A stretch of 38,089 nt of DNA from JAFMKE01 sp047621945 (GTDB lineage: Bacteria; Bacteroidota; Bacteroidia; Chitinophagales; UBA8649). The notes beneath the pieces are model-generated. The model had not been told where the DNA came from, made no database searches, and was given only the letters and a program-made list of their open reading frames with translations. Of the stretch, positions 15,750 to 24,088 are shown one piece after another (the first letter of the stretch is position 1; every line of letters begins with the position of its first letter). The DNA is taken from positions 1 to 38,089 of the forward strand of contig JBLHMK010000008.1 of NCBI GenBank assembly GCA_047621945.1, in the 5' to 3' direction. Position numbers and translations under genes: made by a program.

Positions 15750-16856
15750 ATGATTAAATTAATTTACACAAATTATTCTAAAGAAAAGATAAAAAAAACA
15801 TGCCAATGCGTTCAAAATATTTTCCTGTTTTTGATCATTATTGCATCTTCTCAAACTGCAAAAGCCCAATTTTCAAACGAATGCACTATTGCACAAAATG
15901 AAGCGGTAGAGCGATGGAAAAACATAGTTGACAACAGGAATAATAGCGACTTTTTCTATATTGAATACGACTGGTATGAAAATGGCCCGCAGTTGACCAG
16001 CGTACTAAACATCGTTGGCCAGTTTGATGGTTATTATCTGTCTGTTTCTGAAAAGGGTGAATCTCCTGTTCTTATCGACAAAGATGATTCTGGAATAAAT
16101 ATATACCGTTTTGGAAATTATAAAGATTTAGTACTCGTAATGGATACTTTAGCGAATAAGGCCTGTACATCAGAATTTGAATTGGGCTTTACTTTCAATG
16201 ATTATCCCGAAGTTAGTTTATATATCATGAACAAAGACACTCCTCTTTCTGATCATATAACAATGAAAGACATCATGATAACGGAGGTAAAAGAAGAAGA
16301 GGTAGACCCTAGAACTAAAGAAGAAATAGATGCTGATCTTGCAGCGTACAAAAAAGCAGCTCAAGCGAGAGAAGCACAGGAAGAATTAGATAATTATGAA
16401 GCTATGAAGAGGAACCCTGCCTGGATCCAGGCTGCGCAAATGCTCTCTATAGAAGAACTAGAAGATTTAATTGAATATTTTGGGAGTGACGATTCTAAAG
16501 TTTATGAATTTCGGTGTTTTAATGATAGAGAAACAGATGCTTTATTTATGAAGTCAAAATATAGAAAAGACAAAGTCTATTATCAGGGGGAATACTATTA
16601 CAATGTTTATTATGAAATGCAGCTCAAATTTAAAGATGTTAATTCAGTTTATGAAAGTGGTGATAAAATATATTTTAATATTGGTAGTGAAGGATATCGC
16701 CAGAAAGCTAAGCCTCCAGGAGAAGATTGGTCTGACTATGTAAAGAACTTTAATGACTTCACCATGACTATTTATAACGATGATAAAAGAAAAGAAGCTT
16801 TAAGCCATTTCAAATATTTAGTTGAGCATCCTTATAATATAGACGTGGATAGGTAG
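15750..16856 (+). CDS. Secreted protein of unknown function
   Basis: The 368-residue protein has a long basic N-region and a hydrophobic core (residues 22-33) ending SSQTAKAQ, a normal Sec signal cleaved near residue 39. A first region (40-180) contains many aromatic and acidic residues (FFYIEYDWYENGP). A charged helical stretch follows (about 188-225, VDPRTKEEIDADLAAYKKAAQ), then a Tyr-rich part (260-330, KVYYQGEYYYNVYYEM) and a C-terminal FKYLVEHPYN. I do not recognise a family and see no T9SS tail, lipobox or barrel end. The gene has 200 bases of upstream non-coding DNA with a hairpin, and stands alone. Confidence 0.8.
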   Translation: MIKLIYTNYSKEKIKKTCQCVQNIFLFLIIIASSQTAKAQFSNECTIAQNEAVERWKNIVDNRNNSDFFYIEYDWYENGPQLTSVLNIVGQFDGYYLSVSEKGESPVLIDKDDSGINIYRFGNYKDLVLVMDTLANKACTSEFELGFTFNDYPEVSLYIMNKDTPLSDHITMKDIMITEVKEEEVDPRTKEEIDADLAAYKKAAQAREAQEELDNYEAMKRNPAWIQAAQMLSIEELEDLIEYFGSDDSKVYEFRCFNDRETDALFMKSKYRKDKVYYQGEYYYNVYYEMQLKFKDVNSVYESGDKIYFNIGSEGYRQKAKPPGEDWSDYVKNFNDFTMTIYNDDKRKEALSHFKYLVEHPYNIDVDR

Positions 16857-17152
16857 TTAGGATTTATAAAAAAGAAAACCAGTTATCTCAAGAAGTAATT
16901 GATGGCCATACTGTTCCAAAAGAGTTGATTGATAAAAAGAAGTGGGTTCAAATTGAGGCTTTGGATTCAAAGCAAATTGGCCTAGATAAAATCCTAGCTT
17001 CAGCATGTAGTATACAAGAAATGGAAACGGCCCGATCTGTTGGAACAACTCTCCGTCCTCTGCGCAACGCTCAAACACAGGCTTTAATCAAACATGGTGA
17101 GGTACTAACGGAACTTCAAGTCAACCTATACTTACCGCTCATATTACAGTAA
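16857..17152 (+). pseudogene. Orphan reading-frame fragment, possible gene remnant
   Basis: From just after the secreted-protein stop to TAA at 17150-17152 one frame is open and has protein-like composition (VIDGHTVPKELIDKKKW, VQIEALDSKQIGLDK, ARSVGTTLRPLRNAQ, LTELQVNLYLPLILQ). There is no ATG near its 5' end; the first possible starts are TTG at 16925 and ATG at 17018. It therefore looks like the 3' part of a gene whose front has been lost. I do not recognise it. A chance open frame cannot be excluded; the opposite strand is also open over part of it. Confidence 0.35.
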
Positions 17153-17156
17153 ATAA

Positions 17157-18140
17157 CTAAGAAATAGCAGGTAATTCCGCACTTGTTTGCTCATACAATT
17201 GAGCTGGGCGAGGTTTCAATCCTAACAAGTTAAACATATAGTTATCCGTTCCGATTTCAGGATTAGGCGTTGTTAAGAGCTTGTTTCCAGCAAATATAGA
17301 ATTCGCTCCAGCCATAAAGCATAAAGCTTGCTCTTCCATACTCATGACTTCTCTACCAGCAGAAATTCGAACAACAGCTTGAGGCATTGTAATTCTTGCA
17401 GTAGCAACCATGCGTAACATTTCCCAAACATCAACTCGTTTGTTTTGCTCTAATGGAGTACCCTTAATAGGCACTAAGCAGTTGATTGGAACTGATTCAG
17501 GTTGCTTAGGTAAGTTAGCCAAAGTGTGCAACATTCCTATTCGGTCTTCATCCGACTCTCCCATTCCAATGATTCCACCTGAACAAATATTCAAGCCAGA
17601 ACCGGCAACAGCTTCTAAAGTCTCTAAGCGATCTTGATAGGTTCTAGTGGTAATAATTTTATCGTAGTACTCATCTGAAGTATCTACATTGTGATTATAA
17701 GCATTTAAACCAGCATCTTTCAATCGACCGGCTTGCTCGGGGTTCAACATACCCAATGTACAACAAACTTCTAAACCTTCGGCTCGAACAGCTTTAACCA
17801 TCTCCAATACATTATCGAAATCATGATTATCTCTAACTCGAGTTCCCATACTTGAAATACAAAAACGAGTAGTTCCGTTAGCTTTTGCTTCTTTTGCTTT
17901 ATCTTTTACCGCCTCTAACTCCATCATCTTACTAGCTTTTACATCAGTAACATACTTCGACGATTGAGAACAATACGAGCAATCCTCTGGACATCCACCC
18001 GTCTTTACTGACAAGAGTGTATTCACTACAACTTCTCCTACCATAAAGTTTTCCGTATACACCTTGTTCGACTCATACATGAGCTCGAGAAGAGGTTTAT
18101 GAAATATTGCTGAAATCTGTTCTTTGGTCCACTTTTCCAT
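17157..18140 (-). CDS. bioB: Biotin synthase
   Basis: This radical SAM enzyme inserts sulfur into dethiobiotin, the last step of biotin synthesis. The 327-residue protein carries the radical SAM cluster motif with Cys50, Cys54 and Cys57 (GGCPEDCSYCSQSSKY) and the [2Fe-2S] ligands in CISSMGTRV and CCTLGML with the following YNHNVDTSDEYY block, IGMGES and PQAVVRISAGRE containing the conserved Arg ligand. No other bio gene is in the window. It follows the UbiA-like gene on the same strand but has its own strong promoter at 18160-18189, so it is probably an independent unit. Confidence 0.97.
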   Translation of the reverse strand: MEKWTKEQISAIFHKPLLELMYESNKVYTENFMVGEVVVNTLLSVKTGGCPEDCSYCSQSSKYVTDVKASKMMELEAVKDKAKEAKANGTTRFCISSMGTRVRDNHDFDNVLEMVKAVRAEGLEVCCTLGMLNPEQAGRLKDAGLNAYNHNVDTSDEYYDKIITTRTYQDRLETLEAVAGSGLNICSGGIIGMGESDEDRIGMLHTLANLPKQPESVPINCLVPIKGTPLEQNKRVDVWEMLRMVATARITMPQAVVRISAGREVMSMEEQALCFMAGANSIFAGNKLLTTPNPEIGTDNYMFNLLGLKPRPAQLYEQTSAELPAIS

Positions 18141-18159
18141 TTTGACTGTTTAGTATTAG

Positions 18160-18189
18160 CAAAGATAAACGATGTTTTTTATTGACCAA
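18160..18189 (-). promoter_or_regulatory. Promoter of bioB
   Basis: On the minus strand TTGG (186-189 of this thousand) is followed after 18 bases by TATCTTTG (18160-18167), an exact TAnnTTTG. It lies about 20 bases before the bioB start and is one of the best Bacteroidota promoters in the window. A short 11-base palindrome GTACT-A-AGTAC (18198-18208) sits just upstream and could be an operator. Confidence 0.65.
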
Positions 18190-18211
18190 GTGTTTTGGTA
18201 CTAAGTACTGC

Positions 18212-19060
18212 CTATAAATTATAAAGAAACTCAGCTATCCATAAAATTGGATAAACCATCACTATCAAGCCGTCTAAAAAGAAAGTGTACGCATACTCGG
18301 AGCTATCTGAGTTTAACTGATAAATTCTTCTTCCACCTATAACGAATATGGGCAATAAGACAATCGCATAATAACTGTAAAGAAATAAGCAAATAAATGA
18401 AAGTAATAAATGTAATAGGGCAATAACTAAGGTACCTTTTAAACCAAAGACCATAGGTAATGTTGTCATTTTCTCATCGTGTTGATCGGCTTTCCAATCG
18501 CGAATATCAAATGGAATCGTTAAACCAAGAATAAAGAAGAACACCCCAGCAAAGAGCAATGCTAATAGTGCAAAATGAATTTGTGTAGATACATCTACCA
18601 AGGCGATTCCCATAATAAACCAAGCCCAAACAAATGCCACAATTTGTGTCTTCAAGAACCAGAATGAGCGTAGATTATAACGCTCTACTCCTATATAGAT
18701 TAAGGACAATAAGCCTGCAAGAGCCAGGACGATTAATTGACCAATACTAATTTTACTAATACTATAGACAAATCCAAAACCTACTACTACAAGTAGAGCA
18801 TAAACAATGTTCCGATGTTGCTTTAGCCATTGGTTAAAAACACCTTCATTACCTTCTAGGTTTAGACCTTTCAGTTTCAAGTAATTGTAAGCAATAAATG
18901 ATGCAGAAAAAACGAGTATCCCTTCAAAGAAAAGTGGGGAAAGACCAAGAGTCAGTTTAAGGCCTAAATAAAGACTTAAGGCAGCTAAGCTGATCCATGT
19001 ATTTGAAAAAACAATGGCATCTAGTGTTGGTTTTAATATGTTCCAAAACTTAAATGCCAT
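18212..19060 (-). CDS. UbiA-like membrane prenyltransferase homologue
   Basis: This 282-residue protein has eight to nine predicted membrane helices. The segment TIPFDIRDWKADQHDEKMTTLP (Asp185, Asp188, Asp192, in two parts) matches the second Asp-rich motif and following loop of the UbiA superfamily, which transfers isoprenoid chains to aromatic or sugar acceptors. The first motif, usually NDxxD near residue 60, is missing: the corresponding site reads AYNYLKLKGLN without Asp. It could be a divergent enzyme or have a different reaction. Its gene lies 51 bases after the M42 peptidase, with a perfect 28-bp palindrome in between. Confidence 0.75.
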   Translation of the reverse strand: MAFKFWNILKPTLDAIVFSNTWISLAALSLYLGLKLTLGLSPLFFEGILVFSASFIAYNYLKLKGLNLEGNEGVFNQWLKQHRNIVYALLVVVGFGFVYSISKISIGQLIVLALAGLLSLIYIGVERYNLRSFWFLKTQIVAFVWAWFIMGIALVDVSTQIHFALLALLFAGVFFFILGLTIPFDIRDWKADQHDEKMTTLPMVFGLKGTLVIALLHLLLSFICLFLYSYYAIVLLPIFVIGGRRIYQLNSDSSEYAYTFFLDGLIVMVYPILWIAEFLYNL

Positions 19061-19080
19061 TGTTTCAATTATTGTATTAG

Positions 19081-19108
19081 TTAGTTAACTGGTATACCAG
19101 TTAACTAA
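19081..19108. promoter_or_regulatory. Perfect 28-bp palindrome upstream of the UbiA-like gene
   Basis: The half-site TTAGTTAACTGGTA (19081-19094) is followed directly by its exact reverse complement (19095-19108), with no loop. It fills most of the 51-base gap between the M42 stop (19112) and the UbiA-like start (19060). No T tract adjoins either side. The centre GGTATACC fits the general GT-N-AC form of GntR/HutC-type operators, but this is only resemblance. It may be an operator for a dimeric regulator or a small repeat. Confidence 0.8.
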
Positions 19109-19111
19109 ATC

Positions 19112-20197
19112 TTATAAATACTTAAAGTTAAAATCCGGAGTTAACTTCAACAAGGTATGATAAATTAACTTTGCAGCATTTTCCATATCCTCTAAATCAA
19201 CCATTTCAACAGTGGTATGCATATAACGCAGTGGGAAAGAAATCAAAGCACTTGGTACACCTCCATTAGAGTATGCAAAAGCATCCGTATCTGTTCCAGT
19301 TGCTCTTGAAGCCGCATCCCTTTGGAAAGGGATTTTATTTTCTTCAGCCGTGTCAATAATCAAGTCTAACAACTTATTATGAACAGCCGGTCCGTAAGTC
19401 AATATTGGTCCAGTTCCGCATTTGAAATCACCTTCTGTTTTCTTATTAATCATTGGTGTAGTAGTATCATGCGCTACGTCCGTTACAATAGCCACATTTG
19501 GCTTGATAGTTTGAGTAATCATTTCGGCACCACGTAAACCCACTTCTTCTTGAACAGCATTTACAATGTATAAACCGAATGGTAATGTCTTCTTATTCTC
19601 TTTCAGCATTTTAGCTACCATAGCGATAACAACTCCCCCTGCTCTATTATCTAGTGCACGACCAACAGCATATTTCTTATTCAATATCATAAATTCGTCT
19701 TGGTAAGTGATAACACTACCTACATGAATCCCCATATCCAGAATTTCTTGCTTCGTGGTAGCGCCACAATCTAAAAAGATAGAATCAGTCTTTAATTCTG
19801 GATCTTTTCCACCTCTACGCGTATGGATAGCTGGCCAACCAAAAACTGCGGGAACAAATCCCTTTTTGGTATGAATATTAACTCTTTTAGAAGGAGCAAT
19901 CATGTGATCTGAACCTCCATTTCTTTTTACATAAATGAACCCATCATCTGTGATATAACTAACATACCATGAAATCTCATCGGCATGAGCTTCAATCACT
20001 ACCTTAAATTCTGCTTCAGGGTTTATTACGCCGTAAACCGTTCCATAATTATCTACTTGATGTGTATCGATATACTTGCTGATATAGTCTAACCATATTT
20101 TTTGACCATTCCACTCATAACCAGTAGGTGCTGCATTATTAATATACTTTTCAAAAAAAGCCAATTCGCTTTTACCAAACATCTTTGCCATACTCAT
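19112..20197 (-). CDS. M42-family metallo-aminopeptidase
   Basis: The 361-residue enzyme belongs to peptidase family M42 (glutamyl aminopeptidase/cellulase M-like), a self-compartmentalising dinuclear metal peptidase that trims peptides in the cytoplasm. The metal ligands and catalytic residues are visible: His in IEAHADE, Asp in GRALDNRAG, the Glu pair in VQEEVGLRGA, Asp in VTDVAHD and the final His in RYMHTTVEM. It may start at the first Met (20197) or at MAKMFGK two codons later. The promoter-proximal region contains three copies of CTTGTCAA in direct or inverted order. Confidence 0.92.
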   Translation of the reverse strand: MSMAKMFGKSELAFFEKYINNAAPTGYEWNGQKIWLDYISKYIDTHQVDNYGTVYGVINPEAEFKVVIEAHADEISWYVSYITDDGFIYVKRNGGSDHMIAPSKRVNIHTKKGFVPAVFGWPAIHTRRGGKDPELKTDSIFLDCGATTKQEILDMGIHVGSVITYQDEFMILNKKYAVGRALDNRAGGVVIAMVAKMLKENKKTLPFGLYIVNAVQEEVGLRGAEMITQTIKPNVAIVTDVAHDTTTPMINKKTEGDFKCGTGPILTYGPAVHNKLLDLIIDTAEENKIPFQRDAASRATGTDTDAFAYSNGGVPSALISFPLRYMHTTVEMVDLEDMENAAKLIYHTLLKLTPDFNFKYL

Positions 20198-20232
20198 TCA
20201 TTTTTAAATTGAACGCGAAGATAATAAATTGT

Positions 20233-20276
20233 TTGACAAGTGGCCCTTGTCAAGTTATGTGCTTAGTGCTTGTCAA
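20233..20276. repeat. Three copies of CTTGTCAA upstream of the M42 gene
   Basis: TTGACAAG at 20233-20240 and its inverse CTTGTCAA at 20246-20253 form an 8-bp hairpin with a five-base loop; a further direct copy CTTGTCAA is at 20269-20276. The cluster is 36-79 bases upstream of the M42 start in the divergent region. It could be an operator for a dimeric regulator. Confidence 0.55.
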
Positions 20277-20374
20277 CTACAAATGATTGTAAATTATCAC
20301 TCTTTCATGCGGTTCTAATCACTTCAGAAGACATTTGATCTAGTTAAATCTGTTTTGAACCTAAATAATTCAAA

Positions 20375-20977
20375 ATGAATAAATATTTGTCTGAAATGTT
20401 TTGCTTATTTCTATTCTTTGGGATTAAAGCACAGGATAAGGTAATAAAGAATCTTGAAACTAGAATTGAAGCCGCAGCATTGAAAGAAGACTATGCTAAG
20501 GCTGATAAGCTAACTAAAGAATTAGACGCTCGTGTAGAATTAGAAAAAGTAATAGTAGCAAAAGACTATAAGAGAGCCGCTGAATTAAAAGAGGAAATAA
20601 GTAATTTAGAAAATGCTAAACCATTCTATTCTAATATAATTCTAACAGCAGCAACAATAGTGAGGTAAAAACGAGTAATGTTAACACACCAAAAGTTTGT
20701 GCAAGTTCTAAACTGATAAACAACGGCTTCTTCGTAGATGCCCTTATTGGAATTAGTCCTCGGATTAACTTTGGAACTATTGGAATAAAACTAGGTACTA
20801 AATGGTATTTTGCAAATGGCGCTGTTTATCACCCTGGTTTAGGAATGGTGGAGGAGTTCTAATGGAAACGCTATTACAGATAAATGAGTAATGAAAGTAA
20901 ATTTTTAATTTTCGAATAGCTTCTATAATGGAGCTTCCATCAACACCATTTCCCTTACTATTGGTGGAAAGTTTTAA
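20375..20977 (+). pseudogene. Frameshifted outer-membrane barrel gene with UVR-like repeats
   Basis: The first frame (to 20668) has a signal-like start ending FFGIKAQ and two repeats resembling the UVR motif: AALKEDYAKADKLTKELD and IVAKDYKRAAELKEEI. Near 20635 the frame is lost, and the next frame continues with SNSSNNSEVKTSNVNTPKV and FFVDALIGISPRINFGTIGIKLGTKWYF, a beta-barrel hairpin pattern, to TAA after MVEEF (near 20862). A third frame then ends NTISLTIGGKF with TAA at 20975-20977; a terminal Phe is the classic end of an outer-membrane barrel. At least two frameshifts therefore inactivate the gene. UVR-like helices plus a barrel is a known Bacteroidota arrangement, but the function is unknown. 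Confidence 0.8.
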
Positions 20978-20981
20978 CTGA

Positions 20982-21077
20982 TTAAAACTTAGGACATTTC
21001 TTACAAGGCTTGTCTTTCTTCTTGTATTTCTTGCAACACTTGTTCTTTTTCTTGCAGCAAGTGTTGTGACTATCCAT
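20982..21077 (-). CDS. Possible Cys/Lys-rich micro-protein
   Basis: A short minus-strand frame from ATG at 21075-21077 gives 31 residues ending KPCKKCPKF. It has six cysteines (two CC pairs and one CxxC) and 13 lysines. The frame extends about 28 codons upstream without ATG (with FDTSSAPFSILESLPKA), so the true start may be TTG near 21150. The composition could suit metal binding, but low-complexity chance coding is possible. It converges with the dead barrel gene four bases away. Confidence 0.35.
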   Translation of the reverse strand: MDSHNTCCKKKNKCCKKYKKKDKPCKKCPKF

Positions 21078-21181
21078 AGCCTTTGGAAGAGATTCCAAAA
21101 TAGAGAAAGGAGCTGATGATGTATCGAAGTGTATCAATGAATAGTTTATTTAGAACAAATATAAATAAGCTAAGTCACAAT

Positions 21182-22462
21182 TCATAAAAAATCTAATATT
21201 GATTTAGCTTTTACGCATGTTTCCTCCCACTCTTTTTCTGGGATTGCATCATACGTAATTGCTCCACCTATATGCAAAGACAAGTAATGCTTACTTTCAT
21301 CGTAGATGAGTGTTCGAATCAAGACATTAAAATCAAAGTCTAAATTGGGTTTTATGTAACCTAAAGCTCCCGAATAAACCCCGCGTTTAGTTTGTTCATA
21401 TGCTTCAATAAGCTGCATAGCTTTTATCTTTGGTGCTCCAGTCATGCTGCCCATGGGGTATGCATTCTTAAGCGCATCAAGGGGGTGAATATCTTCTCGT
21501 AGTTCCGCACTTACGGTTGAAACCATTTGAATGATATTTTCAAACTCATAGATTCCAAATAGTTCATCAACATTAACACTTCCAGGCTTTGAACTTCTGG
21601 CAAAATCATTCCTTACCAAATCAACAATCATCACGTTTTCTGCACGTTCTTTTTCATCATTGAGTAATGCTTTTTTAAGCGCTTCGTTCTCTTCTACACT
21701 CTTGCCTTTTTTGACAGTTCCTTTGATAGGCTGCGAAATCACTCGTCCAGATTCATGCTTCATGAAGCGTTCAGGTGAGAAACAAAGTATTTGCTTATCC
21801 TCCATTTTAAGATAAGAGGAAAAAGGAGCTTTTGCTTTATGGTTAATTTGAACAAAGGCTTCTAAGGACTTAAAACTATTTGTATTCACGTAGATTTCTC
21901 TACAAAAATTCAATTCATAAACCGTGCCTTCAATTATATCATGCTGAATCTTCTTGATGTGATTTAAGTACTCCTTCTTTTCCATCCTACTTTCCCATTT
22001 CAATGGATCGGCATGAATTGGGTTTTGATTAATCTGGATTGCTTCGATTTGCTCAATGAGCTGCAGGGCTTCTAATGTGCTTCTATTAATTGTGCAACGC
22101 CCTTCATTAATTGAAAAAGTGTAGCGTGCTTCAAAAAAATATAGACTTGGGAAGTTTAACTCATCCGTATTTTTAGATTGCAGATCTTCTATCTCATTCT
22201 TTAAATCATAGGAAAGATAACCATAGATGGTGCTCGAAGTTGATTGCTGAAAAGCCTTCAATTGTTCAAATTGCTTTGACTCCGTTGACAGCGAGAGCTG
22301 TTTAACTTGATCGATAGCTACGAGAAATTCCTCTTGTTGGAAAGGGCTCTCTACCTCATTGTTATCCAAGCAAATAAATACAGGGAACTGATTAGCCCAA
22401 TACAGTAATTTTTCCTTGAATTCAGGAATATTGTTAATAGGAAGGCTACTACTTTCGATCAT
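21182..22462 (-). CDS. pabB: Aminodeoxychorismate synthase component I (PabB-like)
   Basis: This chorismate-using enzyme converts chorismate to aminodeoxychorismate for folate synthesis. The 426-residue protein has an N-terminal region (1-150) and the chorismate-binding domain: FSPERFMKHESGRVISQPIKGT (in two parts, FSPERFM and ISQPIKGT), ERAENVMIVDLVRND, GSMTGAPKIKAMQLIE and GVYSGALGYI. PIKGT, with Lys rather than Ala, distinguishes PabB from TrpE (PIAGT). No amidotransferase (pabA/trpG) or lyase (pabC) gene is in the window. Its start is 5 bases after the purA stop in the same strand, so it is the last gene of the rel-fur-STAS-purA unit. Confidence 0.88.
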   Translation of the reverse strand: MIESSSLPINNIPEFKEKLLYWANQFPVFICLDNNEVESPFQQEEFLVAIDQVKQLSLSTESKQFEQLKAFQQSTSSTIYGYLSYDLKNEIEDLQSKNTDELNFPSLYFFEARYTFSINEGRCTINRSTLEALQLIEQIEAIQINQNPIHADPLKWESRMEKKEYLNHIKKIQHDIIEGTVYELNFCREIYVNTNSFKSLEAFVQINHKAKAPFSSYLKMEDKQILCFSPERFMKHESGRVISQPIKGTVKKGKSVEENEALKKALLNDEKERAENVMIVDLVRNDFARSSKPGSVNVDELFGIYEFENIIQMVSTVSAELREDIHPLDALKNAYPMGSMTGAPKIKAMQLIEAYEQTKRGVYSGALGYIKPNLDFDFNVLIRTLIYDESKHYLSLHIGGAITYDAIPEKEWEETCVKAKSILDFL

Positions 22463-22467
22463 TCTGA

Positions 22468-23742
22468 TTAAACCAAAGCACTTTGCTTAAGGAGAAGTTT
22501 TTCTCTTTCTGGCCCAGTTGAAATCATACTTACAGGAACAGACAGGTAATTCTCTATGTGGGTCACAAAACCTTGTAAATTAGGAGGTAAGTTATGGTAA
22601 GCTATACCTTCTAAATCAGACTCCCATCCTTTAAATGATTGGTAATTACAGTTGATACTATCTGTTACTTCAAATGGAAGCTCTTCAGTTACTTTGCCAT
22701 TCACTGTGTATGAATCACATGCTTTTATCTCAGCAAAATCATTTAACACGTCAGCTTTAGTTAAAGCTATTTGAGTAACTCCGTTCAAGAATGAAGCATA
22801 GCGCAAAGCTACTAAATCTATCCACCCACATCGCCTTGGGCGACCAGTAGTTGCTCCAAATTCAAATCCTGATTTTCTGATTCGTTCTCCAACATCATCA
22901 TGTAACTCTGAGGGAAAAGGTCCACTTCCTACTCGAGTACAGTAAGCCTTGGTGATACCAATTACTTCTTTAATTTTATTAGGTGAAACCCCTAAACCAT
23001 TACAAGCACCAGCACTAATAGTATTTGATGAAGTAACAAACGGGTAGGTTCCAAAGTCAATATCTAACATAGATCCTTGTGCCCCTTCTGCTAGAATTTT
23101 CTTTTGATTGCTTAGCGCATTATTGATATAATATTCACCTGAAACGATGGTGTATCTCTTCATTTCTTCAATACTAGCAAACCACTCTTTCTCTTCTTCT
23201 TCAATATCAAAATCAAAGTTATGCATGCCAATAATTTGCAAATGCTTTTCCTTTAATTTCTGATATTTAGCCTTAAAGTCTGAGGACAAGACATCTCCTA
23301 CTCTCAGCCCATTACGACCTGTTTTATCCATGTAAGTTGGCCCAATACCTCTTAAAGTAGAACCAATTTTGGCTTTGCCTTTAGCTGCTTCTGAAGCGGC
23401 ATCTAGCACTTTATGCGTGGGTAGGATAAGGTGTGCTTTTTCTGCAATGATTAAATACTTTTCAATATTTACTCCCCAAGATTTAACTTGCTCAATTTCT
23501 TGACAAAGCGTAATTGGATTAATAACTACTCCATTGCCTATTAAGTTATAAGTATTGTCATGTAATATTCCTGAAGGGATGGTATGCAACACAATTTTTT
23601 CATTGTTCACAACAAGTGTATGCCCAGCATTGGGTCCACCCTGGAAACGAGCAATAATATCATAATTAGGAGCTAGATGGTCGACAATTTTACCTTTGCC
23701 TTCATCTCCCCATTGCATTCCAACTAATACGTCTACATTCAT
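22468..23742 (-). CDS. purA: Adenylosuccinate synthetase
   Basis: The enzyme joins IMP and aspartate using GTP, the first committed step to AMP. The 424-residue protein starts MNVDVLVGMQWGDEGKGK, with the N-terminal catalytic Asp-Gly loop, and then has GGPNAGHT, HTIPSGI, GSTLRGIGPTYMDK, ILAEGAQGSMLDIDFGTYPFVTSSN, GVxPNKIKEVIGITKAYCTRVGSGPFPSE and TTGRPRRCGW. I chose the ATG at 23740-23742; the frame is open further upstream but that part overlaps the STAS gene and is not family-like. It starts 10 bases after the STAS stop. Confidence 0.97.
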   Translation of the reverse strand: MNVDVLVGMQWGDEGKGKIVDHLAPNYDIIARFQGGPNAGHTLVVNNEKIVLHTIPSGILHDNTYNLIGNGVVINPITLCQEIEQVKSWGVNIEKYLIIAEKAHLILPTHKVLDAASEAAKGKAKIGSTLRGIGPTYMDKTGRNGLRVGDVLSSDFKAKYQKLKEKHLQIIGMHNFDFDIEEEEKEWFASIEEMKRYTIVSGEYYINNALSNQKKILAEGAQGSMLDIDFGTYPFVTSSNTISAGACNGLGVSPNKIKEVIGITKAYCTRVGSGPFPSELHDDVGERIRKSGFEFGATTGRPRRCGWIDLVALRYASFLNGVTQIALTKADVLNDFAEIKACDSYTVNGKVTEELPFEVTDSINCNYQSFKGWESDLEGIAYHNLPPNLQGFVTHIENYLSVPVSMISTGPEREKLLLKQSALV

Positions 23743-23752
23743 TTGATTCTTT

Positions 23753-24088
23753 TTATAATGAAGCAATAGCTTCTTCCTTGGTATCCGCTTGTGGAAACAC
23801 ATCTGTCAACTTGGTTATCGTTAACAGATTACTTAATTGCTCAGGGATTGATACAATGACCATTCCTCCTCCAGCATTTTTACTCTTGGTTAGAATATTG
23901 AGAAGTACAGATAGACCCGTACTGTTGATATAATTCATACCAGATAGATCAATCACGAATTGATTACTATCATTTTCTAAACTGATGCCTACAGCCTCCA
24001 AAATTGGGCTAGCATCTTTTTCTCCTAATAGATTACCACTTAATTCTAGAATGGTAATTTTATTTTCTATGACTCTATTTATTTCCAT
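23753..24088 (-). CDS. STAS-domain protein (anti-sigma-factor antagonist-like)
   Basis: The 111-residue protein is a single STAS domain. It has ELSGNLLGEKDASPILEAV, then FVIDLSGMNYINSTGLSVLL with Ser in INSTG at the usual phosphorylation site, and GGGMVIVSIPEQLSNLLTITKL. In other bacteria such proteins regulate partner-switching kinases or bind membrane proteins. No kinase or phosphatase gene is adjacent, so the partner is unknown. I chose the ATG at 24086-24088; it overlaps the Fur-family gene by 14 bases, which suggests translational coupling. Confidence 0.88.
   Translation of the reverse strand: MEINRVIENKITILELSGNLLGEKDASPILEAVGISLENDSNQFVIDLSGMNYINSTGLSVLLNILTKSKNAGGGMVIVSIPEQLSNLLTITKLTDVFPQADTKEEAIASL

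Noticed and set aside
16857..17078. Minus-strand 73-residue frame between the secreted protein and bioB
   Set aside because: No family motif and no promoter; the plus frame has better protein-like composition.
20640..20670. Programmed frameshift in the barrel gene
   Set aside because: There is no slippery heptamer at the first break, and a second frame change occurs about 200 bases later, which fits decay or sequencing error better.
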